From: UKL13-2 sp964417885
GTDB lineage: Bacteria > Pseudomonadota > Gammaproteobacteria > Burkholderiales > Usitatibacteraceae
Direction of reading: 5' to 3'
Assembly: GCA_964417885.1 (NCBI GenBank)
Contig: CAYQKN010000002.1
Location: 1 to 64,000, forward strand
Length of the DNA stretch: 64,000 bases
Positions within the stretch are counted from its first letter, which is position 1. Every line of letters begins with the position of its first letter. Under the pieces are notes generated by a model. That model saw only the letters and a program-made list of their open reading frames with translations. It was not told where the DNA came from and made no database searches. Positions 50,274 through 58,565 of the stretch are shown piece after piece. Made by a program: the position numbers and the translations under genes.

Positions 50274-51561
50274 GGTTGGGGAGCAGTTGGCAACCGGCCG
50301 GTACCGGCTCGGCGGCACCGATGAAAGCCGGCACTAGTGGGTTTTGGGGTAGTGCCAACTGCCGCGCGTTCGGTGTTTTATGCAGGAATTGCTCGACGAT
50401 GCTGCTATTTTCAATGCCAAAAACCGAGCAGGTTGCATATAGCAATCTACCACCATTGCCGAGGCAATTCCACAGCGTAGCCAACATGTGCGACTGCTGG
50501 ATGGCAAATTTGGCAAGGTCTGTTTCGCGGCGAATCCATTTGATGTCTGGATGACGGCGAACCGCGCCCGAGCCTGAACACGGCAAGTCCAGCAGAATTC
50601 GGTCATAAGGTTTTTGATCCCACCACCGGCCAACTTCTCCTGCGTCGCCGATTTCCAGTTTTGCTTTGAGTCCCAGACGATCGAGGTTCAGTGCGACGCG
50701 TGACAATCGAACCGGGTCGATGTCTAGCGCATGCAAATCCAGATCCGCCAGCTCAAGCAAGTGGCCGGTTTTTCCTCCCGGGGCCGCGCACGCATCGAGT
50801 ACGCGCATTCCCGTTTCAACACCCAGAAACGCGGCCGCTTGCTGGGCGCCAAGATCCTGGACCGAAACCAGGCCGTCGTTAAACCCCGGCAATTCATGGA
50901 CCGGCAACGGCTTTTCCAACTGTACGGCGTGGCCGGAATGATGTTTCGCCGGATGGCCCGCGGAGGCAAGTAGCTGCAAATATTGCTCCACCGCAATACG
51001 ACGCTGATTTACTCGCAACCACATAGGCGGCCGATCCCGCGCGGACTCGAGTATCGACATCCATTGCGCAGGATATTCGTGCTTCATTCGCTGAATCCAC
51101 CAGCGCGGAAAATCATAGCGCGCTACCTCCGACTTGAATCGTTCACGTTTGAACTTTTCCGGCGAACGCAGAAAGCTTCGCAGCACCGCGTTGACAAGCG
51201 GCTTGGCACGCGCCAGCCCGGATGATTCAATGGCTGTTACCGCGTGATCAACAATTGCGTATGGTGCTGCTTTCGAAAACTGGAGTTGCGACAATGCAAC
51301 CAGCAACAGATGGCGGACCGGGGGATCGCTTACGGGTTGCGCAAGCAATGTATCCAGCTGCGCCGACAGCAGTCCGTAGTGCCTCAACGTGTCAAAGGCA
51401 ATGGAATGAATTGCTGAACGTTCGCCGGAACTCAATTCGCGCGTCGCGGCATGTGACTTGTCGAGTGCACGATCAAGATTTCCGCCCGCAAGGACATTGC
51501 CGATGATGGCCGCCGCAATCGTCTGCACCGCCACCATGCCCGTCGGCGCAACTGACTTCAT
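50227..51561 (-). CDS. rsmB: 16S rRNA (cytosine-967-C5)-methyltransferase RsmB
   Basis: 444 residues. N-terminal NusB-like RNA-binding domain (about 10-140, AVTAIESSGLARAKPLVNAVLRSF), then a Rossmann methyltransferase: VSVQDLGAQQAA, LDACAAPGGKTGHLLELA (SAM motif I), and two catalytic-cysteine motifs, LLDLPCSGSGAVRRHPDIKW and LLYATCSVFGIENS. Start at 51561 (MKSVAPTGM), whose ATG overlaps the fmt stop (ATGA); the frame reaches 51579. Cotranscribed with fmt. Confidence 0.95.
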   Translation of the reverse strand: MKSVAPTGMVAVQTIAAAIIGNVLAGGNLDRALDKSHAATRELSSGERSAIHSIAFDTLRHYGLLSAQLDTLLAQPVSDPPVRHLLLVALSQLQFSKAAPYAIVDHAVTAIESSGLARAKPLVNAVLRSFLRSPEKFKRERFKSEVARYDFPRWWIQRMKHEYPAQWMSILESARDRPPMWLRVNQRRIAVEQYLQLLASAGHPAKHHSGHAVQLEKPLPVHELPGFNDGLVSVQDLGAQQAAAFLGVETGMRVLDACAAPGGKTGHLLELADLDLHALDIDPVRLSRVALNLDRLGLKAKLEIGDAGEVGRWWDQKPYDRILLDLPCSGSGAVRRHPDIKWIRRETDLAKFAIQQSHMLATLWNCLGNGGRLLYATCSVFGIENSSIVEQFLHKTPNARQLALPQNPLVPAFIGAAEPVPAGCQLLPNHAHDGFYYALLEKTE

Positions 51562-52484
51562 GTAAACACCGCGCCGCATGAGACTTTCTTTGACAGCAGG
51601 TACTGATCAATTGAAATGCGTCTGCCGCCGGGGCGCTGGACCGTTTTCAAGCTTAGTTGGCCATGACCGCACTGAATGCGCAACTCGTTGACCCCAGTCG
51701 CAACGACCGTACCCGGCACCACATCCGTCTGGTCATTGGTGATCACGCTCGCTTTCCAAATCTTGAGGCTTTCATCGTCGAGCCGGGACTCATTTCCGGG
51801 AAACGGGTCAAATGCACGCAACCGCCTTTCAATTACCTCCGCAGATTGATTCCAGTCGATCCTGGCTTCCGCTTTGCTGATCTTCTTTGCGTACGTTACG
51901 CCGGCTGCAGGCTGCGGCGATGGTGTCAAGCCGCCAAAATTCGCGAGCGCCTCAACAATGGCATCGGCCCCGAGCAATGCCAGCTTCTCAAACAGGCTCG
52001 CGCTGGTATCGTCATTAAGGATCACCAGCCGCTTTTGCAGCAAGACGTCACCCGTGTCCAGTCCGGCGTCCATTTTCATGATGGAAATGCCTGTCATGGT
52101 GTCGCCCGCCTCAATGGCGCGCTGAATTGGCGCGGCGCCACGCCAGCGCGGCAGGAGCGAGGCATGGATGTTGATACATCCGGCGCGGGGAGTGTTCAGC
52201 ACAGACTCTGGTAGCAACATGCCATAGGCTACGACGATCATCAGGTCGGCATTCTGCTCGTGCAAAAGCTTTTGAATCGCCGGCTGTTTAAGCGAGTCCG
52301 GCTTTTCCACGCGCAGCACCCGCTGCTTTGCCGCCAGCGCGACCGCGCTCTCTGCAATCTTCATGCCCCGGCCAGCCTGCTTATCTGGCTGTGTAAGCAC
52401 CAGCTTCACGTCATGACCGGCATGGACGAGCGCGTCCAGCGCCTTTGCGGCAAAATTTGGCGTTCCGGCAAATATCAGCTTCAT
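51558..52484 (-). CDS. fmt: Methionyl-tRNA formyltransferase
   Basis: 308 residues. Formylates initiator Met-tRNA. N-terminal KLIFAGTPNFAAKALDAL, the 10-formyl-THF site with VVAYGMLLP and the SLLPRWRGAAPIQRAI signature, and catalytic D in MDAGLDTGDVLL. The C-terminal OB-like domain (about 205-308) binds tRNA. Start at 52484 (MKLIFAG); the 6-residue extension to 52502 would lie in the terminator T-run. Only ~12 nt separate the def terminator from this start. Confidence 0.95.
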   Translation of the reverse strand: MKLIFAGTPNFAAKALDALVHAGHDVKLVLTQPDKQAGRGMKIAESAVALAAKQRVLRVEKPDSLKQPAIQKLLHEQNADLMIVVAYGMLLPESVLNTPRAGCINIHASLLPRWRGAAPIQRAIEAGDTMTGISIMKMDAGLDTGDVLLQKRLVILNDDTSASLFEKLALLGADAIVEALANFGGLTPSPQPAAGVTYAKKISKAEARIDWNQSAEVIERRLRAFDPFPGNESRLDDESLKIWKASVITNDQTDVVPGTVVATGVNELRIQCGHGQLSLKTVQRPGGRRISIDQYLLSKKVSCGAVFT

Positions 52485-52495
52485 ATCAAATGCTA

Positions 52496-52532
52496 TCCAC
52501 AAATAAAAACGCCGGCCATTTAGCCGGCGTTT
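52496..52532 (-). terminator. Terminator/attenuator between def and fmt
   Basis: 10-bp stem AAACGCCGGC/GCCGGCGTTT (52507-52532) with a 6-nt loop is followed on the minus strand by TTTTTATTTG. It sits after the def stop (22 nt) and just upstream of fmt, so it would terminate or attenuate transcription inside the def-fmt unit. Confidence 0.8.
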
Positions 52533-52553
52533 CCGCGAACTGTTGATATTCGA

Positions 52554-53105
52554 TCAGGCGCGGGCAGCCACACGTTGCCGCGGTTGGGCCATATCGACTT
52601 CGCGCTCAAGTTCACGCTGGCGTTTGACAAGCTTGTTCTTGATCCGGTTTGACTTTAACGGTGACAAGTATTCGACAAAAACCCTGCCGTCAAGGTGATC
52701 AATTTCATGCTGGATGCAAACTGCCAACATACCAGACGCGTTGATGGTAAATCTCTGTCCGTCGCGATCGAGCGCCGTGACCATTACCGTCTCTGCCCGC
52801 TCGACCTTGTCATAGAAGCCAGGGACCGACAGACAACCTTCTTCGTTAACGGCGGCGCCTTCCTTCTTGATGATTTCGGGGTTGATAAAGACCCGCAATT
52901 GGTTCTTTTCCTCCGAAACGTCAATCACCATCAATCGCTTCAATTCTCCAACCTGCGTCGCTGCAAGACCAATGCCCGGCGCCGCATACATGGTTTCAGC
53001 CATATCGTCGACCAACTTCTTGATCTTGTTGTCAATTATCTTGACGGGCTCGGCCGAGCGCGCGAGGAACGGATCGGGATAGGTCAGTACGTCCAGAATA
53101 GCCAT
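52554..53105 (-). CDS. def: Peptide deformylase
   Basis: 183 residues. Metalloenzyme removing the formyl group from nascent chains. All three motifs are present: GIGLAATQVG, EEGCLSVPG (Cys ligand) and QHEIDHLDG (HExxH). C-terminal extension of ~20 residues (ELEREVDMAQPRQRVAARA) is basic. It precedes fmt, the enzyme that adds the formyl group, in the standard def-fmt-rsmB order. Divergent from the LysM gene across 168 bp. Confidence 0.96.
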   Translation of the reverse strand: MAILDVLTYPDPFLARSAEPVKIIDNKIKKLVDDMAETMYAAPGIGLAATQVGELKRLMVIDVSEEKNQLRVFINPEIIKKEGAAVNEEGCLSVPGFYDKVERAETVMVTALDRDGQRFTINASGMLAVCIQHEIDHLDGRVFVEYLSPLKSNRIKNKLVKRQRELEREVDMAQPRQRVAARA

Positions 53106-53162
53106 ATTTGCTTGCGAATTGAATAAATTAGGTGCAGAATCTTCAGAGACAACTTTAAGTTT

Positions 53163-53203
53163 GGGGCGCCTTACTGACCTTCAAGTCTAGTGCAAAGCGC
53201 CCC
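53163..53203. other. Stem-loop in def-LysM divergent region
   Basis: GGGGCGC (53163-53169) pairs with GCGCCCC (53197-53203) across a 27-nt loop, 70 bp upstream of the LysM start. It could lie in the leader of the LysM mRNA. No promoter hexamers were clear in this region. Confidence 0.35.
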
Positions 53204-53273
53204 TTCTGGCAAATGCGGATGGCCGCAATACTTCTGCGAAGCCATCAAAAACTTATTAACAGTGGGATCCGCC

Positions 53274-54479
53274 ATGAAGAAAAGCAAGCTCACACTTCTC
53301 TTTGTCTTCACGATTGCTGGATTTGTTCCGCAGATTGTGTTTGGCCAGGCTACACCGGACGCAAAAGTCGAAACCGGATCCAAGTCTGCGGTCCGCAAAG
53401 CCGCAAACTCCTCACCCATCGCGTTGGCGGACAATGCTCCCGGCACCTATACGGTCGTAAAGGGCGACACGCTTTGGGATATTTCGGGTCGATTTCTGAA
53501 GGAGCCGTGGCGTTGGCCGGAAATCTGGAACATGAACCGGGACCAGATCAAGAATCCGCACTGGATCTATCCTGGTGACGTCATCAAGCTAACCTTTGAC
53601 GCAGACGGCCGTCCCGTGCTGTCCCTGGGAGCGAACGCGGATGGCAGCGGAATGGCGGGCGGCACCGTAAGGTTATCGCCTCAAGTGCGTGTTGACAGCT
53701 TGGCGCTAGCCATTCCGTCAATTCCGTCCAGAGCAATCAGCCCATTCCTGTCTCTTCCCCTCGTTGTCGAAGAGGGCGCATTGGTAAATGCGCCCAAGAT
53801 TGTTGCAACGGAAGACAGCCGTGTAATTATCGGCGCAGGAAACACCGCTTATGCGGTCGGGCTAAATCCAAAACTTGGCATCAAGTGGCAGGTTTACAGG
53901 CCCGGTCGCGAGCTAGTCGATCCGGTATCCAAGGAAGTTCTGGGATACGAGGCCAATTATCTCGGGGATTCTCGCGTAAGCCGATTCGGCGAAAGTTCTA
54001 CACTCGAAATTGTTCGTTCGACGCAGGAAATTAACCGGGGAGATCGGCTGACGCCAACTGTCGAGTCGACATTGCCCTCCTACAGCCCACGGTCACCAGA
54101 AAAGGCACTGAAGGGTTCAGTGGTTTCGGTGGTTGGAAGCGTCGACGAGGGCGCTCAATATTCGATCATTGCATTGAGCCTTGGAAAACGCGAAGGAATT
54201 GAAGTAGGCCATGTGCTTGCGACCCTGCAAAGGGGCGAAATCGTCAGCACGCAAGACACCAATGGAAGCAATTCAGGACTTAAGTCGCTGTTTCCTTCGT
54301 CGTGGAACGAAGCCTTCAATCAAAAACCCGAGGACGGTTCTGTAAGTAGCGAGGTCAAACTGCCCGATGAGCGCAACGGATTGGTGTTTGTATTTCGCGT
54401 ATTTGAAAAGGTCTCGTACGGTCTTGTCATGTCAAGCCGTCGCCCACTAAAAGTCGGCGACATTGTGCAGACGCCTTAG
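53274..54479 (+). CDS. LysM-domain exported protein
   Basis: 401 residues from 53274 (MKKSKLTLLFVFTIAGFVPQIVFGQA), a Sec signal peptide; an open frame extends 28 residues further up but lacks signal features. LysM domain at about 60-110: YTVVKGDTLWDISGRFLKEPWRWPEIWNMNRDQIKNPHWIYPGDVIKL, the peptidoglycan-binding fold. The remaining ~290 residues are beta-rich with no family I can name. Adjacent to dprA, as in many betaproteobacteria. Its presumed place is the periplasm or outer-membrane inner face. Confidence 0.9.
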   Translation: MKKSKLTLLFVFTIAGFVPQIVFGQATPDAKVETGSKSAVRKAANSSPIALADNAPGTYTVVKGDTLWDISGRFLKEPWRWPEIWNMNRDQIKNPHWIYPGDVIKLTFDADGRPVLSLGANADGSGMAGGTVRLSPQVRVDSLALAIPSIPSRAISPFLSLPLVVEEGALVNAPKIVATEDSRVIIGAGNTAYAVGLNPKLGIKWQVYRPGRELVDPVSKEVLGYEANYLGDSRVSRFGESSTLEIVRSTQEINRGDRLTPTVESTLPSYSPRSPEKALKGSVVSVVGSVDEGAQYSIIALSLGKREGIEVGHVLATLQRGEIVSTQDTNGSNSGLKSLFPSSWNEAFNQKPEDGSVSSEVKLPDERNGLVFVFRVFEKVSYGLVMSSRRPLKVGDIVQTP

Positions 54480-54505
54480 TATTTAGCCGTCGCAAGCGCT
54501 TTTCC

Positions 54506-55597
54506 GTGCCTCTGCCACCGCAGGGCTCCGAGCCCGAGGCTTGGCTATCGCTGGATTTGACCGACGGGCTTGGTGCCGACGGTCTGCGGCGACTACTCGC
54601 CGAGTTCGGGTCACCCGGGGCAATCCTGACACAATCTGCAGCCTCGCTGGCGACAGTTGTCGGCCAGACCAACGCGCGGTCTATCGTTGCTGGTCCGTCA
54701 GCAGATCGACTGGCCGCGTCGCTTTGGTGGCTGCAGGATGAAAACAATCATTTGCTAACACTCGCGGATGAGGACTATCCGAGACGCCTGCTGGAAACGC
54801 CGGACCCACCGGCTGTTCTATACCTGAAGGGGCGCCGGTCATTGTTGGCAAGCGCAGACCGTGCTGGATTCGCAATTGTAGGCAGTCGAAATGCGACGCC
54901 GGGCGGATTGCTCAACGCAGAGAACTTTGCCCGCGCATTGTCCGATGCAGGACTGACCATTGTTTCCGGCATGGCCCTTGGCGTGGATTCCGCTGCGCAT
55001 CGCGGCGGCATGGAAGGCGTCGGATCGACCATCGCTGTCGTCGGCACCGGCCTTGACCTGGTTTATCCGGCGAGGAACAAGGCGCTTGCACGCGAATTGG
55101 CCGATCGGGCGCTGATCGTGTCGGAGTTTTCGCTCGGAACCCCGGCACTGCCGCAGAATTTTCCCAAGCGAAATCGGATAATCAGCGGTATGTCCCGCGG
55201 GGTTCTGGTGGTCGAGGCAGCAATCGCCTCCGGCTCGCTGATTACTGCACGGCAGGCGGCAGAGCAGGGGCGCGAAGTATTTGCGATACCCGGCTCGATC
55301 CACTCACCGTTCTCAAAGGGCTGTCATCAACTCATCAAACAGGGCGCAAAACTCGTCGATGACGCAGCGGATATACTGCAGGAGTTGGATTTTGCCGCGC
55401 CTTCTTGCTCGCCGCAATTGCCGATCCCGACCCAGGACCCCGTTTTGGCGGCGCTCGGCTTCGACGCGGCGACAGTAGATTTGCTGGTTGAACGCTTGAC
55501 GATGCCAGCAGACAAAGTGATGGCAAGGTTGACTGAACTTGAGTTGAATGGGGATGTTGCTCCACTTCCCGGTGGCAAATACCAGCGACTGAGGTAG
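54506..55597 (+). CDS. dprA: DNA-processing protein DprA (Smf)
   Basis: 363 residues from GTG 54506. RecA loader for incoming ssDNA in natural transformation. N-terminal SAM-like region (about 10-80), then the Rossmann-type core: YPRRLLETPDPPAVLYLKGR, FAIVGSRNATPGG, VSGMALGVDSAAHRGG, GTGLDLVYPARN, PKRNRIISGMSRGVLVVEAAIASGSLITARQAAEQGREVFAIPGSI. C-terminal winged-helix-like DML1 region. Together with the two pilus loci, it fits a transformable organism. The smg gene often found after dprA is absent. Confidence 0.95.
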   Translation: MPLPPQGSEPEAWLSLDLTDGLGADGLRRLLAEFGSPGAILTQSAASLATVVGQTNARSIVAGPSADRLAASLWWLQDENNHLLTLADEDYPRRLLETPDPPAVLYLKGRRSLLASADRAGFAIVGSRNATPGGLLNAENFARALSDAGLTIVSGMALGVDSAAHRGGMEGVGSTIAVVGTGLDLVYPARNKALARELADRALIVSEFSLGTPALPQNFPKRNRIISGMSRGVLVVEAAIASGSLITARQAAEQGREVFAIPGSIHSPFSKGCHQLIKQGAKLVDDAADILQELDFAAPSCSPQLPIPTQDPVLAALGFDAATVDLLVERLTMPADKVMARLTELELNGDVAPLPGGKYQRLR

Positions 55598-55685
55598 TTG
55601 TTTCCTGATTTGCGACGTGCAAACCCGGCTTGGTGGCGCGACCACGCTGAATGTCGCCGTTTGCTGCTGTTCGTCAAATGCAGAC

Positions 55686-55715
55686 TTGCAGTATTGTGTA
55701 AAGCCTGCATATCAT
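55686..55715 (+). promoter_or_regulatory. Putative sigma-70 promoter of topoisomerase III gene
   Basis: TTGCAG (55686-55691), 18-bp spacer, TATCAT (55710-55715) lie 62 bp before the start. The 179-bp dprA-topB gap otherwise contains a T-rich stretch (55732-55738) and no gene. Confidence 0.4.
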
Positions 55716-55776
55716 TTGACCCCTTTCGCCTTTTTTTGCGGCGATGATTCGTCCTTTTTATAAAGCCATTTGACAT

Positions 55777-58500
55777 ATGGGTAAGTCCCTCATCATTGCC
55801 GAAAAGCCGTCTGTTGCGAACGATATCGCGAAGGCGCTTGGCGGTTTTACCAAACAAAAGGACTTTTTCGAGAGCGATGAATTCGTGCTTTCCTCGGCCG
55901 TTGGCCATTTGGTTGAAATAGGCATGCCCGAGGAGGAAGAGGTCAAGCGGGGAAAGTGGACGTTTGCCCACCTCCCGGCAATTCCATCTCACTTCGAATT
56001 GAAGCCAATTGAAAAGTCGGAGGACCGGCTAAAGGTGCTGCAAAAGCTGCTCAAGCGCAAGGACGTTGACCTGTTGATCAATGCCTGTGACGCCGGCCGG
56101 GAAGGGGAGCTGATTTTTCGCTACATCGTGCAATATGCAAAGGCAAAACAGCCGATCAAGCGCCTTTGGCTGCAGTCCATGACCCAGAATGCAATTCGCG
56201 ATGGCTTCAAGAAGCTTGAGTCCGGCGAATCGTACGTACCCTTGGCTGATGCAGCTGTGTGTCGCTCGGAGTCGGATTGGCTGGTGGGTATCAACGGGAC
56301 GCGCGCGATGACCGCGTTCAACTCCAAGTCCGGCGGCTTTCAGTTGACCACCGTCGGTCGCGTACAAACCCCCACGCTTGCGATTTTGGTAGAGCGTGAG
56401 GAAAAAATTAAAGCCTTCCGGGCGCGAGATTACTGGGAGGTTCACGCAACCTTTGCTGCCGCTGCCGGCGAATATCCGGGTCGCTGGTTTGATGAGTCGT
56501 TCAGGAAGTCGGATGACGACGAAGCATTTCGTGCTGAGCGGTTGTGGGATGAGGCAAAGGCGCGGGAGATCGTTGCAAAGTGCCTTGGCAAGAGTGGGGT
56601 CGCGGAAGAAGAGGCTAAGCCGACTACACAGTCGTCCCCGCTTTTATTTGACCTGACTTCATTGCAGCGTGAAGCGAACTCGCGCTTTGGTTTCTCTGCA
56701 AAAACAACGCTTGGGCTCGCTCAAGCACTTTATGAGAAACACAAGGTACTAACGTACCCGCGTACCGATGCTCGCGCGCTGCCAGAAGACTATCTTGGCA
56801 CAGTCGTTGACACGATGACCATGTTAAAAGAGGGCGAATACAACGTTTTCGCCAAGCGCATTCTCGATGAAAAATGGGTTAAACCAAACAAGCGGATTTT
56901 CGACAACACCAAGATTTCGGACCATTTTGCAATCATTCCAACATTGCAGGCACCCAAGTCGCTTAACGAGATTGAGGCCAAGCTCTATGACTTCGTCGTC
57001 AAACGCTTTCTGGCGGTTTTTTATCCGAGTGCGGAGTTTCTTCAGACAACTCGCGTGACGCGAATTGAGGGCGAGGCGTTCAAGTCAGAGGGCAAGGTGC
57101 TGGTATCGCCGGGTTGGTTGGCCGTGTACGGTCGCGAAATTGACGACGAAAGCAATACGCTGGCCGCCATCAAGCCAAAGGAGACCGTAAAGGGCTTGGA
57201 TGTCCGGACCGTTGGCCTGCAAACCAAGCCACCTGCGCGCCTGACAGAGGCCACGCTTTTGTCGGCCATGGAGGGCGCTGGAAAGCTGATTGATGATGAA
57301 GAGTTGCGCGCTGCAATGAAAGAAAAGGGCCTGGGCACGCCGGCCACAAGGGCTTCCATCATTGAGGGTTTGATCTACGAAAAGTATATTCTTCGGGAGG
57401 GCCGGGAACTCATTCCGACGGCAAAGGCCGGGTCGCTGATGATTGCATTGCATGGACTTGGCATTCCGGAGCTTTATTCGCCGGAACTGACGGCAGAATG
57501 GGAACAGAAACTATCCCTTATGCAGCGTGGCAAGCTTTCGCGGCAGAAGTTTATGGCAGAGATTGTGCAGATGACTGAGCACATTGTCGGCCAAGCCAAG
57601 AACTTTGAGCATGACACCATCCCGGGTGATTTTGGCGCGATCGGCACTCCGTGTCCAAAGTGTGGGGGGGAAGTCCATGAAAACTACAAAAAGTTTCAGT
57701 GTCAGGCTTGCGACTTTGCGTTCTGGAAGATATTGGCCGGCCGGCAGCTTGAGACACATGAGGCGGAAATGCTTATTGAAAAGCGGGAGATCGGCCCGCT
57801 GGATGGTTTTCGCAGCCGCCAGGGTCGCGCCTTTTCTGCAAATCTTATTCTCAACAAAGAATTTGCGATCGAGTTTTCATGGGGCGATTCGAGCAACGAC
57901 GAAGATGGTGAGGGGCCAGATTTTTCCGGACAGGATCCACTGGGTCCGTGTCCAAAATGCAACTCGCGGGTTTTCGAGACGCCAAATGCCTACGTGTGCG
58001 AGAAAGCGGTCGGCGCTGCCCGTACATGCGATTTTCGTTCCGGGCGCACGATTCTGAAGCGCCCCGTGGCTCGTGAAGAAATGATGACATTGCTGGAAAC
58101 AGGCAAGTCGCCGCTACTGGAGAAATTCATATCGAAGAAAGGGCGGCCATTTTCTGCTTTCCTAGTGCGACAGCCGGATGGAAAGATTGGTTTTGAATTT
58201 GAGGAGCGCGAAGCCAAGGCTGGCGGAAAAGGAACAAAAGCGGCCAGCGCCGGCGCCTTGCGCGTCTTGGGCAATCATCCTGTAGACGATCAGGTTATCT
58301 CAATATTTTCCGGGCGCTACGGACCCTATGTAAAGCACGGCGCCACCAACGCAACCATCCCGGACAAGGAAAAGGTCGCGTCAATGACTCTTGAAGAGGC
58401 CGTTGAGTTGCTCGCCGATAAGGTGGGTGTACCCGTGAAGAAAAAGGTCGCCAAGACTGCTACCAAGACCGCCTCCGCGCGCCGCAAGAAGGCTGCCTGA
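55777..58500 (+). CDS. topB: DNA topoisomerase III (type IA)
   Basis: 907 residues. TOPRIM domain at the N terminus (SLIIAEKPSVANDIAKALGG, and NACDAGREGELIFRYI with the acidic DxD-like cluster). The catalytic tyrosine is in VLTYPRTDARALPEDYL; GRVQTPTLAILVERE and GLGTPATRASIIEGL are core type IA motifs. The C-terminal third has two cysteine-rich ribbons (CPKCGGEVHENYKKFQCQAC and CPKCNSRVFETPNAYVC) and repeats, ending in a Lys/Ala-rich basic tail. It is larger than E. coli TopB, resembling the long form found in this class. Decatenation and recombination-intermediate relaxation are expected. Confidence 0.93.
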   Translation: MGKSLIIAEKPSVANDIAKALGGFTKQKDFFESDEFVLSSAVGHLVEIGMPEEEEVKRGKWTFAHLPAIPSHFELKPIEKSEDRLKVLQKLLKRKDVDLLINACDAGREGELIFRYIVQYAKAKQPIKRLWLQSMTQNAIRDGFKKLESGESYVPLADAAVCRSESDWLVGINGTRAMTAFNSKSGGFQLTTVGRVQTPTLAILVEREEKIKAFRARDYWEVHATFAAAAGEYPGRWFDESFRKSDDDEAFRAERLWDEAKAREIVAKCLGKSGVAEEEAKPTTQSSPLLFDLTSLQREANSRFGFSAKTTLGLAQALYEKHKVLTYPRTDARALPEDYLGTVVDTMTMLKEGEYNVFAKRILDEKWVKPNKRIFDNTKISDHFAIIPTLQAPKSLNEIEAKLYDFVVKRFLAVFYPSAEFLQTTRVTRIEGEAFKSEGKVLVSPGWLAVYGREIDDESNTLAAIKPKETVKGLDVRTVGLQTKPPARLTEATLLSAMEGAGKLIDDEELRAAMKEKGLGTPATRASIIEGLIYEKYILREGRELIPTAKAGSLMIALHGLGIPELYSPELTAEWEQKLSLMQRGKLSRQKFMAEIVQMTEHIVGQAKNFEHDTIPGDFGAIGTPCPKCGGEVHENYKKFQCQACDFAFWKILAGRQLETHEAEMLIEKREIGPLDGFRSRQGRAFSANLILNKEFAIEFSWGDSSNDEDGEGPDFSGQDPLGPCPKCNSRVFETPNAYVCEKAVGAARTCDFRSGRTILKRPVAREEMMTLLETGKSPLLEKFISKKGRPFSAFLVRQPDGKIGFEFEEREAKAGGKGTKAASAGALRVLGNHPVDDQVISIFSGRYGPYVKHGATNATIPDKEKVASMTLEEAVELLADKVGVPVKKKVAKTATKTASARRKKAA

Positions 58501-58518
58501 GTTGACACTGGCAGCCTT

Positions 58519-58555
58519 GCCTGATCCTGCCCGTTTCACCAGGTCGGGATCAGGC
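58519..58555. terminator. Stem-loop between convergent topB and gyrB
   Basis: GCCTGATCC (58519-58527) pairs with GGATCAGGC (58547-58555), with a loop of 19 nt. Lies 18 nt after the topB stop and 11 nt after gyrB on the other strand. T-runs are weak; a bidirectional terminator is likely but not certain. Confidence 0.5.
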
Positions 58556-58565
58556 TTGGGACACC

